Position numbers and translations under genes: made by a program. Shown in pieces: positions 10,238 to 18,786 of a stretch of DNA of 64,000 nucleotides. Position 1 is the first letter of the stretch. Each line of letters opens with the position of its first letter. Source of the stretch: JBMOGA01 sp049318625 (lineage in GTDB: Bacteria > Pseudomonadota > Alphaproteobacteria > Rhizobiales > Hyphomicrobiaceae); the NCBI GenBank assembly GCA_049318625.1, contig JBMOGA010000011.1, positions 30,446 through 94,445 on the forward strand. The letters run 5' to 3'. The notes under the pieces are model-generated. The model did not search any database. It was not told the DNA's origin and saw only the letters and a program-made list of their open reading frames with translations.

Positions 10238-10484
10238 CACAACGCTCCCTGGTCCGGCGGCTCGCGTGTGATCGGCTTTGACGGATCGCGTCCGCGGTCC
10301 TTCGAAGTCGCAACGCTCACGCATGGTCATAGACTGAGGGTGCGAAGGCCGATCTCGGTGGACGCGCCACGCGCGTCCACCTCGACCGACCGCACCCTGG
10401 GTGCCGACCATGCACCGGCCGGGAGGGATCGGCAACCGCCCGGCCGGAGATGGAGCGTCGGTCAACGGAGCCTTAGGAATTTGC

Positions 10485-12134
10485 ATGCTACCGAGGAGCG
10501 GTCGGGTCCGTCACCGCCCGCCCAGGCGTTGGAGTTTGCGTCCGGTCATGGCTCACAGTGTCCGCGTGCCGTCGCCAGAGGTGCTGCGTGAGCGCTATGC
10601 GCGCCAGCCGTCGCCGTCGGGCGGATCGCAGGCCGTACGGACGGCCCGCGAGCAACTGTCCGACACCCCCGATTTCACCGGCCGCGTCGCCCACGACCGC
10701 TTGGCCATGCTGGTGCGCAACGAGCTGTCGGCCGGCAAAACGAGCCTGCTGATGACCGTCGTCGTCGGTCTGGCCGCTCTCGTCTGGGCGCCCTGGACGG
10801 AGGTGGCGCTGGCCGTCGTGGCGATCGTCGCCGCCAAGCTCCTGCTGCTCGAAGCCGGCCGGCGCTTCGAAGCCGACCCCGAGGCAAAGAGCGCGACCGC
10901 CGCATGGCACCGCCGTCTGGTCTGGCACGAGGCCGGCAACGGGGTGGCCTGGGCGGCACTCGTGCTGGCGGGGATCGGCGGCGAGGCGGCCTTGTTCCAC
11001 GACAGTCAGCCGGTGGCCGAGCCGATCGGGCTGTTCGGCGCCCTGGTCGTCGTGCTCGCCGTTCGCATGGCGCTCGCCGCCCCGTCCGCGACCATGCTCT
11101 GCGTCGGCACCATCCCGATGACCCTTGCGGTGATCGCCCGGATCTCCCTGGCCTCCGAGCCGTTCCATCTCGTCCTCGCCGTCCTCGCAGGCGCGATGCA
11201 GGTCTGCTTCCTGTTCCTCGCCGGCAGCACCAGCCGGACCGCCCGCACCATGCTCGCCTACCGGGCCGAGAAGGACGCCCTCATCGCCGAGATCGAGGCC
11301 GAGCGGGCGCTCGCGGAAGCCGCCCGCCGCCGCGCCGAGGAGGCCAACGTCGCCAAGTCGCGCTTCCTCGCCACCATGAGCCACGAGCTGCGCACCCCCC
11401 TCAACGCCATACTCGGCTTCTCGGAGGTCATGAGCCGCGAGGTCATGGGGCCGCTCGCCAACCCGGTGTACAAGGATTATGCGGGCAGCATCCACCAGAG
11501 CGGCACGCACCTGCTGAACCTCATCAACGAGATCCTCGATCTTTCCCGCATCGAGGCCGGCCGCTACGACTTCGTCGAGGAGAGCGTGCGCCTCGTCGAC
11601 ATCGTCGACGACTGCCGCCGCCTCCTGAAGCTCAAGGCCGAAGCGAAGGGGCTCGCCGTCCACGTCGACTTCGACGAAACGCTGCCGCCGATCCGCGCCG
11701 ACGAGCGGGCGATCCGCCAGATCTGCCTGAACCTGATGTCGAACGCGCTCAAGTTCACGCCCCGCGGCGGCACCGTTGCCCTGATCGTCGAGCCGACCGA
11801 CAACGGCGGCCAGCGGCTGCGGGTGCGCGACAACGGTCCCGGCATTCCCGCCGACGAGTTGCCGAGGGTGCTCGAAGCTTTCGGCCAGGGTTCGCTCGCG
11901 CACCAGACGGCGGAGGGTGGCACCGGCCTCGGCCTGCCCATCGTACGCAGCCTCGCCGAGTTGCACGACGGCCGGTTCGAGCTGCGCTCGGAGTTGCGCC
12001 GCGGCACCGAGGCCATCGTCGAGTTGCCGGCGTCCCGCGTCGTGGGCGCCGTGCCCGCACCGCCGCTGACCCACGTCATGGCACCGCCGGCCGCGCGTCC
12101 GCCCCGCGGCGCCATCGCGCCCCGCGCGTGCTAG
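10485..12134 (+). CDS. Membrane sensor histidine kinase (PleC/DivJ-like)
   Basis: This ~549-residue membrane kinase has about six hydrophobic segments in its first ~260 residues, a charged coiled-coil linker, the HisKA dimerisation domain with phospho-acceptor His300 in TMSHELRTPLNAILGFSEVM, and a HATPase_c domain with NLMSNALKF (N box), RVRDNGPGI (G1) and GGTGLGL (G2). The HisKA sequence resembles the alphaproteobacterial PleC/DivJ/PdhS group that controls cell cycle and polarity. No response regulator is adjacent. The ATG at 10485 follows TAGGAA; an ATG at 10548 (528 residues) is an alternative. The Pro-rich C-terminal tail is probably disordered. Confidence 0.85.
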   Translation: MLPRSGRVRHRPPRRWSLRPVMAHSVRVPSPEVLRERYARQPSPSGGSQAVRTAREQLSDTPDFTGRVAHDRLAMLVRNELSAGKTSLLMTVVVGLAALVWAPWTEVALAVVAIVAAKLLLLEAGRRFEADPEAKSATAAWHRRLVWHEAGNGVAWAALVLAGIGGEAALFHDSQPVAEPIGLFGALVVVLAVRMALAAPSATMLCVGTIPMTLAVIARISLASEPFHLVLAVLAGAMQVCFLFLAGSTSRTARTMLAYRAEKDALIAEIEAERALAEAARRRAEEANVAKSRFLATMSHELRTPLNAILGFSEVMSREVMGPLANPVYKDYAGSIHQSGTHLLNLINEILDLSRIEAGRYDFVEESVRLVDIVDDCRRLLKLKAEAKGLAVHVDFDETLPPIRADERAIRQICLNLMSNALKFTPRGGTVALIVEPTDNGGQRLRVRDNGPGIPADELPRVLEAFGQGSLAHQTAEGGTGLGLPIVRSLAELHDGRFELRSELRRGTEAIVELPASRVVGAVPAPPLTHVMAPPAARPPRGAIAPRAC

Positions 12135-12200
12135 CGCCGGCATTGTTGACGACAGCCCCGCATCCTATGTTTCAAGGGCCGGGAAAGGTCGAGGTGCGCC

Positions 12201-12905
12201 ATGGGTCTTTGGATTGTACTGGGGCTGCTGGCGCTGGCCGGGCTCGTCGGCCTGCTCATCGGCGACGGCGGCACGCTGCTCGGTCTCGAGGCGTCGGTGC
12301 TGGTGCCGGCCCTGATCAGCGCCGCGCTGCTGGCGGTTGTCGGCGGCGGCCTCATGTCGAGCTATCGCGGGCAGTTCGTTCGCGCCGTCCGAGATCTGGT
12401 CGTCTGGGTGGCGATCGCCTTCGGGCTGGTGCTGGCCTACAGCTATCGCGATGTCGTCACGGCTGCGCTGAACCGCGTGGCCGGTGAACTGCTGCCGCCC
12501 GGTGAGAGCCTCACCGTCGACGGTGTGCCCGAAAACCGGGCGGTCCGCGTCCGCCGGCGGCCCGACGGCCACTTCGTGGTGCGTACACAAGTCAACGGTG
12601 GCAACGCCACCATGATGGTCGACACCGGTGCCTCGGTGGTGGTGCTGACCCAGGCCGACGCGCGCCAGGCCGGCATCGACCCGCAAAAGCTCTCCTACGT
12701 CGTGCCGGTTCGCACCGCCAACGGCCTCGCCTACGCCGCTTCCGTCCGCCTGCGCAAGATCGCCATCGGCGGTCTCACCCTGGAGAACGTCGACGGCATG
12801 GTCGCGGGCCCCGGCGCACTCCACCAAAGTCTGCTCGGTATGAGTTTTTTAACCCGGCTCCGGTCCTATGAGGTGTCGGGTGAGTTCATGACGCTGCGGA
12901 TGTGA
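12201..12905 (+). CDS. Membrane-anchored TIGR02281-type retropepsin-like aspartic protease (copy 1)
   Basis: This 234-residue protein has three N-terminal hydrophobic segments (to about residue 85) and then a clan AA retropepsin-like domain. The catalytic motif is VDTGAS with Asp141, preceded by the FVVRTQVNGG strand and followed by AVR/LRKIAIGGLTLENVDG and LLGMSFL, which are typical of the TIGR02281 family. Retropepsins act as dimers, so one DTG per chain is expected; the active site would face the periplasm if the topology is as predicted. Substrates of these bacterial members are largely unknown. A paralogue lies 51 bases downstream on the same strand. Confidence 0.85.
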   Translation: MGLWIVLGLLALAGLVGLLIGDGGTLLGLEASVLVPALISAALLAVVGGGLMSSYRGQFVRAVRDLVVWVAIAFGLVLAYSYRDVVTAALNRVAGELLPPGESLTVDGVPENRAVRVRRRPDGHFVVRTQVNGGNATMMVDTGASVVVLTQADARQAGIDPQKLSYVVPVRTANGLAYAASVRLRKIAIGGLTLENVDGMVAGPGALHQSLLGMSFLTRLRSYEVSGEFMTLRM

Positions 12906-12956
12906 CGTTCGCGGCGGTCGTCGGTGACGGCCGCAGCCTGCAGCGGGGGAGCAGTA

Positions 12957-13505
12957 ATGGCGTTGTCGACCGGTGCACGTCGCATGCTGAGCGAAGCCAC
13001 GCTCTGGGCAGGCTTCGGGGCGGTCGCAGTCCTGGCCTTCACCCATTTCGACGACATCGCGGAACTGGCGGCCCCGCGCCTCGGCGCACTCGAACGGGCC
13101 TATGCCGCGAGCGAGGTCCCGACTGTCCGCAGCACCGGCGGCGTCGAGCTCAGAGCCGACGGCCACGGTCACTTCGTCGCCACCGCCCAGGTCAACGGCA
13201 GCGGCATCGACGTCATGGTCGATACCGGCGCCTCGCTGGTCGCGCTGACCGCCGAGGACGCCGAGCGCATCGGCGTGCGCGTGCGTCCGGCGGACTTCAC
13301 CCAGCGTGTGGCGACCGCCAACGGCCACGCCAAGGTCGCCCCCGTCGTGCTGCAATCGATCACCATCGGCGACGTCACCGTCCGCAACGTCCGCGCCGTC
13401 GTGGCCGAGGCTGGGCGCCTGGAGACGACGCTGCTCGGCATGACCTTCCTGTCGCGCGTCGGCCGTGTCGAGATGAGCGGCGGGCGCCTGCTCCTGCAAG
13501 ACTGA
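12957..13505 (+). CDS. Membrane-anchored TIGR02281-type retropepsin-like aspartic protease (copy 2)
   Basis: This 182-residue paralogue of the preceding gene has one N-terminal membrane anchor (about residues 13-32) and the same protease domain: FVATAQVNGSGIDVMVDTGAS with catalytic Asp89, then the QSITIGDVTVRNVRA strands and LLGMTFLSRVGRVEMSGG. It lacks two of the membrane segments of copy 1. GGGGGA lies upstream of the ATG at 12957. The tandem arrangement suggests duplication and possible heterodimer formation, since retropepsins need two chains to build one active site. That is inference, not shown by the sequence. Confidence 0.85.
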   Translation: MALSTGARRMLSEATLWAGFGAVAVLAFTHFDDIAELAAPRLGALERAYAASEVPTVRSTGGVELRADGHGHFVATAQVNGSGIDVMVDTGASLVALTAEDAERIGVRVRPADFTQRVATANGHAKVAPVVLQSITIGDVTVRNVRAVVAEAGRLETTLLGMTFLSRVGRVEMSGGRLLLQD

Positions 13506-13647
13506 CCGGCCTTTCTCCCGGGGACGGGGACGCAGCGCGCTGGTACGCCGCCGGGCCCCGCGAAACCGTCGATTTGTGTTGCGGCGGGGCCGCCCTCTGG
13601 GGCTAGGTGTGGCTGGCGTCAGCCGCCGGCAAACACGAGTTCCCGCC

Positions 13648-14835
13648 ATGGTCGCAGCTCCGCAGGCCCCCGCAACAGTCGCGCCACGACTGCCGTTGCT
13701 GCAGGTGCTGCTGGGCATTGGCGCCATTGTGTGCGTCGTTGCTCTGCTCGCGCTGCCGAGTTTCGCGCCCTGGCTCTCGCGGCTCGATTACTGGACCGCC
13801 GACTGGCGCACCGCCTACCTGTCGCGCAACGGCCCGACCGCCCATCCGCGCGTCACCGTCGTGACCATCAACGACGACACGCTGAAGGACTATGCGAGTT
13901 CGCCGATCGACCGCGGCCTGCTCGCCCGCATCGTCAAGGCGATCGACGCCGCCGGCGCCGCCGCGATCGGCATCGACGTGTTCTTCCTGAAGGCGACCGA
14001 GCCGGACAAGGATGCGGCCCTGGTCGCCGCCGTCCGCAACGCCCGCGCCCCTGTCGTCCTCGGCGCCATCGACGAGCGTGGCGCGCTGCAGGGCTTCCAG
14101 CGCCAGTTCCAGGCCGCCTTCCTGGCCGAGATGCAGCGGCCGGCGGGCTACCTGAACCTCCGCCACGAGCGTGACAGCGTCGTCCGCTACACCGCGAGCC
14201 CGGCGCCGGGGTCGGCCTTTCCGAAAAGCTTCGCACGCCTGCTTGCCGAGGCCGTCGGCGCCCCCACCGCAGACGACGCCGGCAAGCCGATCGCCTGGCT
14301 GCTGCAGGCCGCCGACGGCGCCGAGGCATACCTGAGGATCCCGGCCCAGGACCTGCTGGCGGCCTCGGCCGGTGCCGCGCCCGCCGGGGCGCCGCTGCCC
14401 GATCTCAAGGGCCGCATCGTGTTGCTCGGCGGCGATTTTCCATTGCGCGATCGCCACCGCGTGCCGCTGTCGGTGCGCGACGGCGAACCGGTGCCGGGCG
14501 TGCTCATCCACGCCAACGTGGTGGCGGGCCTGCTCGAGCCCGGGCGCGCCATCCGCGAGTTGACCCCCGCCACCGTTCGCATCCTGCTCGGCGTGGTCGC
14601 CGCTGCCGGATTCCTGCTCGGCTGGGCGCTGTGGCAGAGTGGAGCGGTGCGGCTGGTCGGGTGGAGTTTCGCCAGCGCGGTGCTGGTGGCGATCGACGCG
14701 TTCTGCTTCGTCAAAATGCAGACGCTGCTGCCCTTTACGCTCGCGCTCGTCGCCTGGGTCGCCGGCCTGACGGCCGGCCGTGCGCTGCATATCCTGGGTG
14801 ATCATTTGATTTTCAGCAGGGGATCGAAGGCATGA
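13648..14835 (+). CDS. CHASE2 domain transmembrane protein without an output domain
   Basis: This 395-residue protein has one N-terminal membrane span, a large extracytoplasmic CHASE2-like sensor domain (TVVTINDDTLKDYASSPIDR, AIGIDVFFLKATEPDKD, then LKGRIVLLGGDFPLRDRH and VPGVLIHANVVAGLLEPGRAI) and three closing membrane spans. CHASE2 normally precedes a kinase, cyclase or GGDEF domain, but here the chain ends right after the membrane region, so any signal must go to a partner. The ATG at 13648 is preceded only by a weak site. Its stop overlaps the start of the next gene (ATGA). Confidence 0.8.
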   Translation: MVAAPQAPATVAPRLPLLQVLLGIGAIVCVVALLALPSFAPWLSRLDYWTADWRTAYLSRNGPTAHPRVTVVTINDDTLKDYASSPIDRGLLARIVKAIDAAGAAAIGIDVFFLKATEPDKDAALVAAVRNARAPVVLGAIDERGALQGFQRQFQAAFLAEMQRPAGYLNLRHERDSVVRYTASPAPGSAFPKSFARLLAEAVGAPTADDAGKPIAWLLQAADGAEAYLRIPAQDLLAASAGAAPAGAPLPDLKGRIVLLGGDFPLRDRHRVPLSVRDGEPVPGVLIHANVVAGLLEPGRAIRELTPATVRILLGVVAAAGFLLGWALWQSGAVRLVGWSFASAVLVAIDAFCFVKMQTLLPFTLALVAWVAGLTAGRALHILGDHLIFSRGSKA

Positions 14836-15155
14836 CCAAGTTTCGCGCGCCGTTCGCTGCCACCGTTGCAGCGGCCATCATCGCCACGCTGCCGGGCGCC
14901 GCCGCGGCCCAGGAGATCCGTCTGGCCCAAGCGGCCGGCAGCGAGCGCGTGCCGGGCGGCGTCGAACACCGCCCGTCGGACGGCGGTTCCATGGCCCCCG
15001 GCTCGGCCACGGATGGTCCGGCTTCCCGCTCGGCGACGCGCCGCAGTGCCACGCCGCCGACACTCGGGGCGACCGGTGGCGCGCCCCCGATGTCTGCGCC
15101 TGCCGCGCCTGCGGATACGAAAAAGGCGCCGAAAGAAGACACCCCCAAGAAGTAG
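14832..15155 (+). CDS. Small secreted Pro/Ala-rich protein
   Basis: I do not recognise a family. The 107-residue product has a clear signal peptide (MTKFRAPFAATVAAAIIA, cleavage likely after AAAAQ or AAA) and a low-complexity mature part rich in Ser, Ala, Pro and Gly that ends in a Lys-rich tail. Its start overlaps the stop of the CHASE2 gene by four bases, so it is translationally coupled and may act with that membrane sensor in the periplasm. Confidence 0.6.
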   Translation: MTKFRAPFAATVAAAIIATLPGAAAAQEIRLAQAAGSERVPGGVEHRPSDGGSMAPGSATDGPASRSATRRSATPPTLGATGGAPPMSAPAAPADTKKAPKEDTPKK

Positions 15156-15250
15156 GTGTCGCGGGCCGACCGGGCTCGACCACCAGCGTCGCGCGCGAAC
15201 CGATCGCGATGCGGCGGACCCGGAGGCGGCTGCCCGCCCGCCGGCGCGCC

Positions 15251-15289
15251 GGAAAAGAAATGGCCTCGCCGAGGGGAGCGGCGAGGCCA
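15251..15289 (-). terminator. Intrinsic terminator on the minus strand
   Basis: A 10-bp perfect stem (15261-15270 pairing with 15280-15289) with a loop of about nine bases is followed on the minus strand by TTTCTTTTCC. The orientation is wrong for the plus-strand gene ending at 15155, so it should end a minus-strand transcript arising between here and about 15590. Confidence 0.5.
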
Positions 15290-15420
15290 GTCGGGGGATG
15301 GAAGCGCGGGGGGGTGCGCTCCATGGAGAGAACGTTAGCGCGGGTCGGTTTCCGTCGCTGTTCCCTGTGGCACACCCTCGTGCCCCGGGGCAGGGGCCGC
15401 TGGCGTCACGGGGAAGGCGC
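15251..15420 (-). ncRNA. Candidate small RNA with C-rich hairpin loop (1 of 3)
   Basis: Upstream of the minus-strand terminator there is a 5-bp hairpin (15303-15320) whose loop reads ACCCCCCC on the minus strand, then a CCCCC stretch, then the terminator. No convincing coding frame covers the region. The combination of an exposed C-rich, anti-Shine-Dalgarno-like loop and a terminal intrinsic terminator resembles trans-acting sRNAs known in Rhizobiales, but the 5' end is a guess and no homology is claimed. The remainder of the 15156-15592 gap shows nothing recognisable. Confidence 0.3.
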
Positions 15421-15592
15421 AACGGCCGAGCCTTTCAACGCGTACTCAGGCCCGGCCGTTTTGGTTCAGGCGTTACGCAACAAGCTGAACAGTTCCGAAG
15501 TTCGACGAGTCGCCGGGCGAAATGACGGCGGCCGGGTGAACGGTTTGTCAGCTTCCTGTTCATGGCGGCCGAGCGGCGCGGCCGAACGGGCG

Positions 15593-15688
15593 TCAGTCCT
15601 CGATGACGTGCAGGATGATCTCGCCGTTCTCGATCTGGCCGGCGTACATCTGCGGGTTGTTCAGGACGTGGATCAGGGCCGTCAGCAT
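15593..15688 (-). CDS. Possible 31-residue small protein
   Basis: This short frame encodes MLTALIHVLNNPQ... ending in HVIED, a mix of a short hydrophobic helix and an acidic end. The ATG at 15688 has GGAG seven bases upstream, a good ribosome binding site for so small a frame. No family is recognised. It could equally be the 5' part of the minus-strand transcript that ends at the 15251 terminator. Evidence is limited to the start signal and plausible composition. Confidence 0.3.
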   Translation of the reverse strand: MLTALIHVLNNPQMYAGQIENGEIILHVIED

Positions 15689-15919
15689 GATGTGCTCCAT
15701 CGTTCGCGGTGTCGGGGCGAGCGGACCGGAAAGCCGTGTCAACTCGATGATTTGAGTATGGTGAACACCACGTTGACGCGCTGTTCCGCGCAGCACACCG
15801 ACGGCCTTTTTCACCCTTCGACCTCAGCGCGCGGCCCGCGTCACACGTTCGACACGCCGGCTGCTTAGCGAGCAGCCGGGGCGCAACGAACCCGCGCGCC
15901 GCAGGGAGGCTGCAAGCCC

Positions 15920-16726
15920 ATGGACACGCTGCTGTTCATCGTCTCGAAAATCCTCACCTTCCTCCTGCAGCCGTCGAGCCTGTGCGTGCTGACGATCGCC
16001 GCCGGGCTGGGACTGATCGGCTTCGCCCGCCGGCCTGTCGTGGGCGTCCGGCTGTCGCTGTTCGGGCTCGCAGCCCTGTCGATCGCCGGGCTCACACCGC
16101 TGGCGAACGTCGTGCTCCTGCCCTTGGAGTCGCGCTTTCCCCGTCCCTCGCTCGAGGACATGGGTCCCGTGCGGGGCATGATCATTCTCGGCGGCTTCGA
16201 GGACATGACGGCGGAGCGCGGCGCCGGCCTCGGGCTCAACGAGGCGGCCGAGCGGGTCACCGAGGCGGCGCGCCTAGCGCGACTGATGACCGGCCTGCGC
16301 GTCGTGTTCACCGGCGGCGCGGCCGGCCTGCTGCGCGACGACCCGGCCCAGGGCCGGCAGGTGGCCCGCTGGCTCGGCGACATGGGCATTGCTCCGGCAC
16401 GCATCCTGGTGGAAGAGCGCTCGCGCAACACCTGGGAGAACGCCACCGAGACGCGGCGCCTGCTCGGGCCGGCGGCCTCGGGGCGCTGGCTGCTCGTCAC
16501 CTCGGCGGCGCATATGCCGCGTTCGATGGGTGTTTTTCGCCAGGCCGGGTTCGACGTGGTGGCCTTTCCGGTCGACTTCCGCACTGCCGGCTGGAGCGCG
16601 GCTGTGCGCGGCTTCGACAGTCTCGGCGCCGGTCTGCGGCGGCTCGACGACGGCAGCCGCGAATGGATCGGCCTGCTCTCCTATTGGTTGCTCGGCCGTT
16701 CCTCGGCGCTGTTTCCGGGGCCGTGA
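15920..16726 (+). CDS. YdcF family (DUF218) membrane protein
   Basis: This 268-residue protein has two N-terminal membrane spans (about residues 5-55) and a DUF218 domain. Recognisable elements are MIILGGFEDM, the TGLRVVFTGG strand, ILVEERSRNTWENA and LVTSAAHMPRSMGVF. The SanA/YdcF group is associated with cell-envelope integrity, and some members bind S-adenosylmethionine, but the biochemical function is not settled. GGGAGG lies 11 bases before the ATG. The gene stands alone, converging on the DevBAC-type exporter operon. Confidence 0.88.
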   Translation: MDTLLFIVSKILTFLLQPSSLCVLTIAAGLGLIGFARRPVVGVRLSLFGLAALSIAGLTPLANVVLLPLESRFPRPSLEDMGPVRGMIILGGFEDMTAERGAGLGLNEAAERVTEAARLARLMTGLRVVFTGGAAGLLRDDPAQGRQVARWLGDMGIAPARILVEERSRNTWENATETRRLLGPAASGRWLLVTSAAHMPRSMGVFRQAGFDVVAFPVDFRTAGWSAAVRGFDSLGAGLRRLDDGSREWIGLLSYWLLGRSSALFPGP

Positions 16727-16747
16727 GCAGCCGCGCGCGCAAACGAA

Positions 16748-16769
16748 AGCGCGCCCCGGAGGGCGCGCT
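16748..16769 (-). terminator. Convergent intrinsic terminator
   Basis: A perfect 9-bp stem with a CGGA tetraloop sits between the ydcF-like gene (+) and the end of the exporter operon (-). On the minus strand it is followed by TTTCGTTTG, so it most likely ends the devC-devA-devB transcript, with partial activity possible in the other direction. Confidence 0.6.
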
Positions 16770-16795
16770 GGGAACATCGGCCGGCGGCGGCTGGC

Positions 16796-17824
16796 TCAGT
16801 CGCGGCGGAAGAAGGTGTCGACCCGCATGCCCGGCACCAGCGCCGGACGGCCGTCGAGCTCCACCGTCACTTCCAGGACCTCGACATCGGTCGGACGCCG
16901 TGGTCCGCGGGCCGTGAGCTTGGCCGAGGTCAGCGCCGGAGCAATCGCAGTGACGCGGCCTTCGAAGTCCTGGCCCGGATGGGCGACGCTGCGCACGAAG
17001 GTGCGCTGTCCGATGCGGACCTTGCCGGCATCCGCCTCGTCGAGCTCGGCCTTGACCCTGAGCGCGGCGGTATCACCGACCACGGCCAGCACGATCTCCG
17101 GTGACGGCGCCGCCGTCTCGCCCACCTTGGCATTCAGAACCAGGATACGGCCGGCGATCGGGGCGCGGATGCGCGTCTTGTCCAGCAGAACTTCGGCCAG
17201 GGCCACGTTGGAGCGCGCCGAGCTCAGCGCCGCCTCGAACCGGTTGGGCGAGGGCAGGTTGGATTTGGCCTGCGCGTTGGCATAGGCGATGCGATCGCGC
17301 TGCAACCGGTCGCGGGCGTCCTGGAGGCGCCGGCGGGCGTCGTTCACTTGCTGCTCGGTGCCGGACCCGGAGCGGCGGGCGGCAAGGGCGTAATCGAGCT
17401 CGAACCGGGCGCCGGTGACGGCTCGCTCGGTCGAGAACATGTTGTCCTCGGCCTTGCGCACGTCTTCCCGTCCGGCGGTCGCCGTCTGGGAATCCCGGTC
17501 GCTCTTGCGTCCGCCGGCCTCGGCCTCGGCAGAGACGAGCCGGGCGCGGGCCTCGTCGTCGTCGAGACGGATGATGAGCTGGCCTTCCTCGACCTGCTCG
17601 TTGTCGCGCACCAGCACCTCGGCAATGCGGCCGAGGACGGTGGCGCCGATTTTGACATCGCCGCTGCGGGGCTCGACGCGCCCGAGTGCCGCGGCGACCC
17701 AGTTCGCCTGGTTGGAGGTGGTGGCCGGGGCGGCGCTCGATTGCGCGCGTCCCTCGGCGATCCAGAAGCCGGCTGCGGCGGTGAGGCCGACAACGGCGAG
17801 CCCTGTGGCAACGATCTTAAGCAC
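16796..17824 (-). CDS. DevB-type ABC exporter membrane fusion protein (HlyD family)
   Basis: This 342-residue periplasmic adaptor has an N-terminal membrane anchor (about residues 3-24), a lipoyl half (VKIGATVLGRIAEVLV), a coiled-coil hairpin (about 85-200) and a beta-barrel region (APIAGRILVLNAKVGE, then RVKAELDEADAGKVRIGQ). Order and sequence fit the DevB family, which works with DevC and DevA and an outer-membrane channel. In cyanobacteria this exporter handles glycolipids; the substrate here is unknown. The start is a GTG at 17824 with GGAGG eight bases upstream, overlapping the ATPase gene by eight bases. Confidence 0.85.
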   Translation of the reverse strand: MLKIVATGLAVVGLTAAAGFWIAEGRAQSSAAPATTSNQANWVAAALGRVEPRSGDVKIGATVLGRIAEVLVRDNEQVEEGQLIIRLDDDEARARLVSAEAEAGGRKSDRDSQTATAGREDVRKAEDNMFSTERAVTGARFELDYALAARRSGSGTEQQVNDARRRLQDARDRLQRDRIAYANAQAKSNLPSPNRFEAALSSARSNVALAEVLLDKTRIRAPIAGRILVLNAKVGETAAPSPEIVLAVVGDTAALRVKAELDEADAGKVRIGQRTFVRSVAHPGQDFEGRVTAIAPALTSAKLTARGPRRPTDVEVLEVTVELDGRPALVPGMRVDTFFRRD

Positions 17825-18686
17825 TCCGGCGCCTCCGCGACTTCATTTGACCCTCGGCAAGTCCGTCCGCCGACTGGCGGTCCAGATGGTTCTCGTTCTG
17901 CTCGACCAGCCGGGGAGCCGGCTCGGTGACTTTGACGACCGCCGGCTCGGCGGCGATGGTGGCGACGCGGTGCTTGGTCTCGAGCTTCGGGCGCTCGTCG
18001 CCGACCACGCGGCCGTCCTCGATGTGGATGATGCGGTCGGCGTAGGACAGCGTGCGATGGTCGTGGGTGACGGCCAGCACCGCGCGGGTCGGGTCCTTGG
18101 CGACGCGGGCGATCAGTTCCATCACCGCGCGGCCGTTCTCGCTGTCGAGCGCGGCAGTCGGCTCGTCGGCGAGCACGATCGAGCCGCGGCCCGAGAGCGC
18201 CCGGGCAATGGCGACCCGCTGCTTCTCGCCGCCCGAGAGCTTCGAGGGGTAGGCGTTGATCCGGTGGCCGAGGCCGACCGCCTTGAGGGCCTCGATGGCC
18301 CGTTCGTAGGCGCCCCGCTCGGCGCCGTGGCGGACGTCGAGGGCCAGCATCACGTTCTCGACCACCGTCAGCGTCGGGAACAGGTTGTAGGACTGGAACA
18401 CGAAGCCGACGTGGCGGCGGCGGATCTCGGCCAGCGCCTCGGCGCCGAGGCCGTGGGCGCGCTCGCCGCCGATCTGCAACTCGCCCTTGGTCGGCGACAG
18501 GATGCAGCCGAGGATCGAGAGTAGGGTGGTCTTGCCGCTGCCGGAGGGACCCATCAGCAGGGTCAACTCGCCGGGATAGAGCTTCACATCGACGCCCTTG
18601 AGGACGGTGAACTCGGTGCCGGGGGCGCCGAGCACCTTGACGATGCCGCGGGCTTCGAGGATCGGGTCTTGGCGGGGGATCTGCAT
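17817..18686 (-). CDS. DevA/LolD-type ABC transporter ATP-binding protein
   Basis: This 289-residue ATPase should power the adjacent DevB/DevC exporter. It has Walker A GPSGSGKT, Q-loop FQSYNLFPTL, signature LSGGEKQRVAIARAL, Walker B IVLADEP and H-loop THD. A C-terminal extension of about 60 charged residues after the ABC fold is unusual for the MacB/LolD/DevA class and ends in a strongly basic stretch. The ATG at 18686 follows GGAG by seven bases; two upstream in-frame starts lack one. Confidence 0.88.
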   Translation of the reverse strand: MQIPRQDPILEARGIVKVLGAPGTEFTVLKGVDVKLYPGELTLLMGPSGSGKTTLLSILGCILSPTKGELQIGGERAHGLGAEALAEIRRRHVGFVFQSYNLFPTLTVVENVMLALDVRHGAERGAYERAIEALKAVGLGHRINAYPSKLSGGEKQRVAIARALSGRGSIVLADEPTAALDSENGRAVMELIARVAKDPTRAVLAVTHDHRTLSYADRIIHIEDGRVVGDERPKLETKHRVATIAAEPAVVKVTEPAPRLVEQNENHLDRQSADGLAEGQMKSRRRRSA

Positions 18687-18738
18687 GTTCGTCTCCGTGA
18701 GGCCGTCGTGTTTCTTCATGACCCCACTTTGCCCCGGC

Positions 18739-18772
18739 ACCCTATCCCGCGCTGTTCCAGGCGGGACAGGGT
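18739..18772. other. Hairpin in the devC-devA spacer
   Basis: A 12-bp stem with one mismatch (18739-18750 with 18761-18772) lies between the permease and ATPase genes. T-rich sequence follows it only on the plus strand (GTTTTTT), so it would terminate antisense transcription; for the operon mRNA it could act as a stability or attenuation element. Confidence 0.4.
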
Positions 18773-18786
18773 AACGTTTTTTACGG

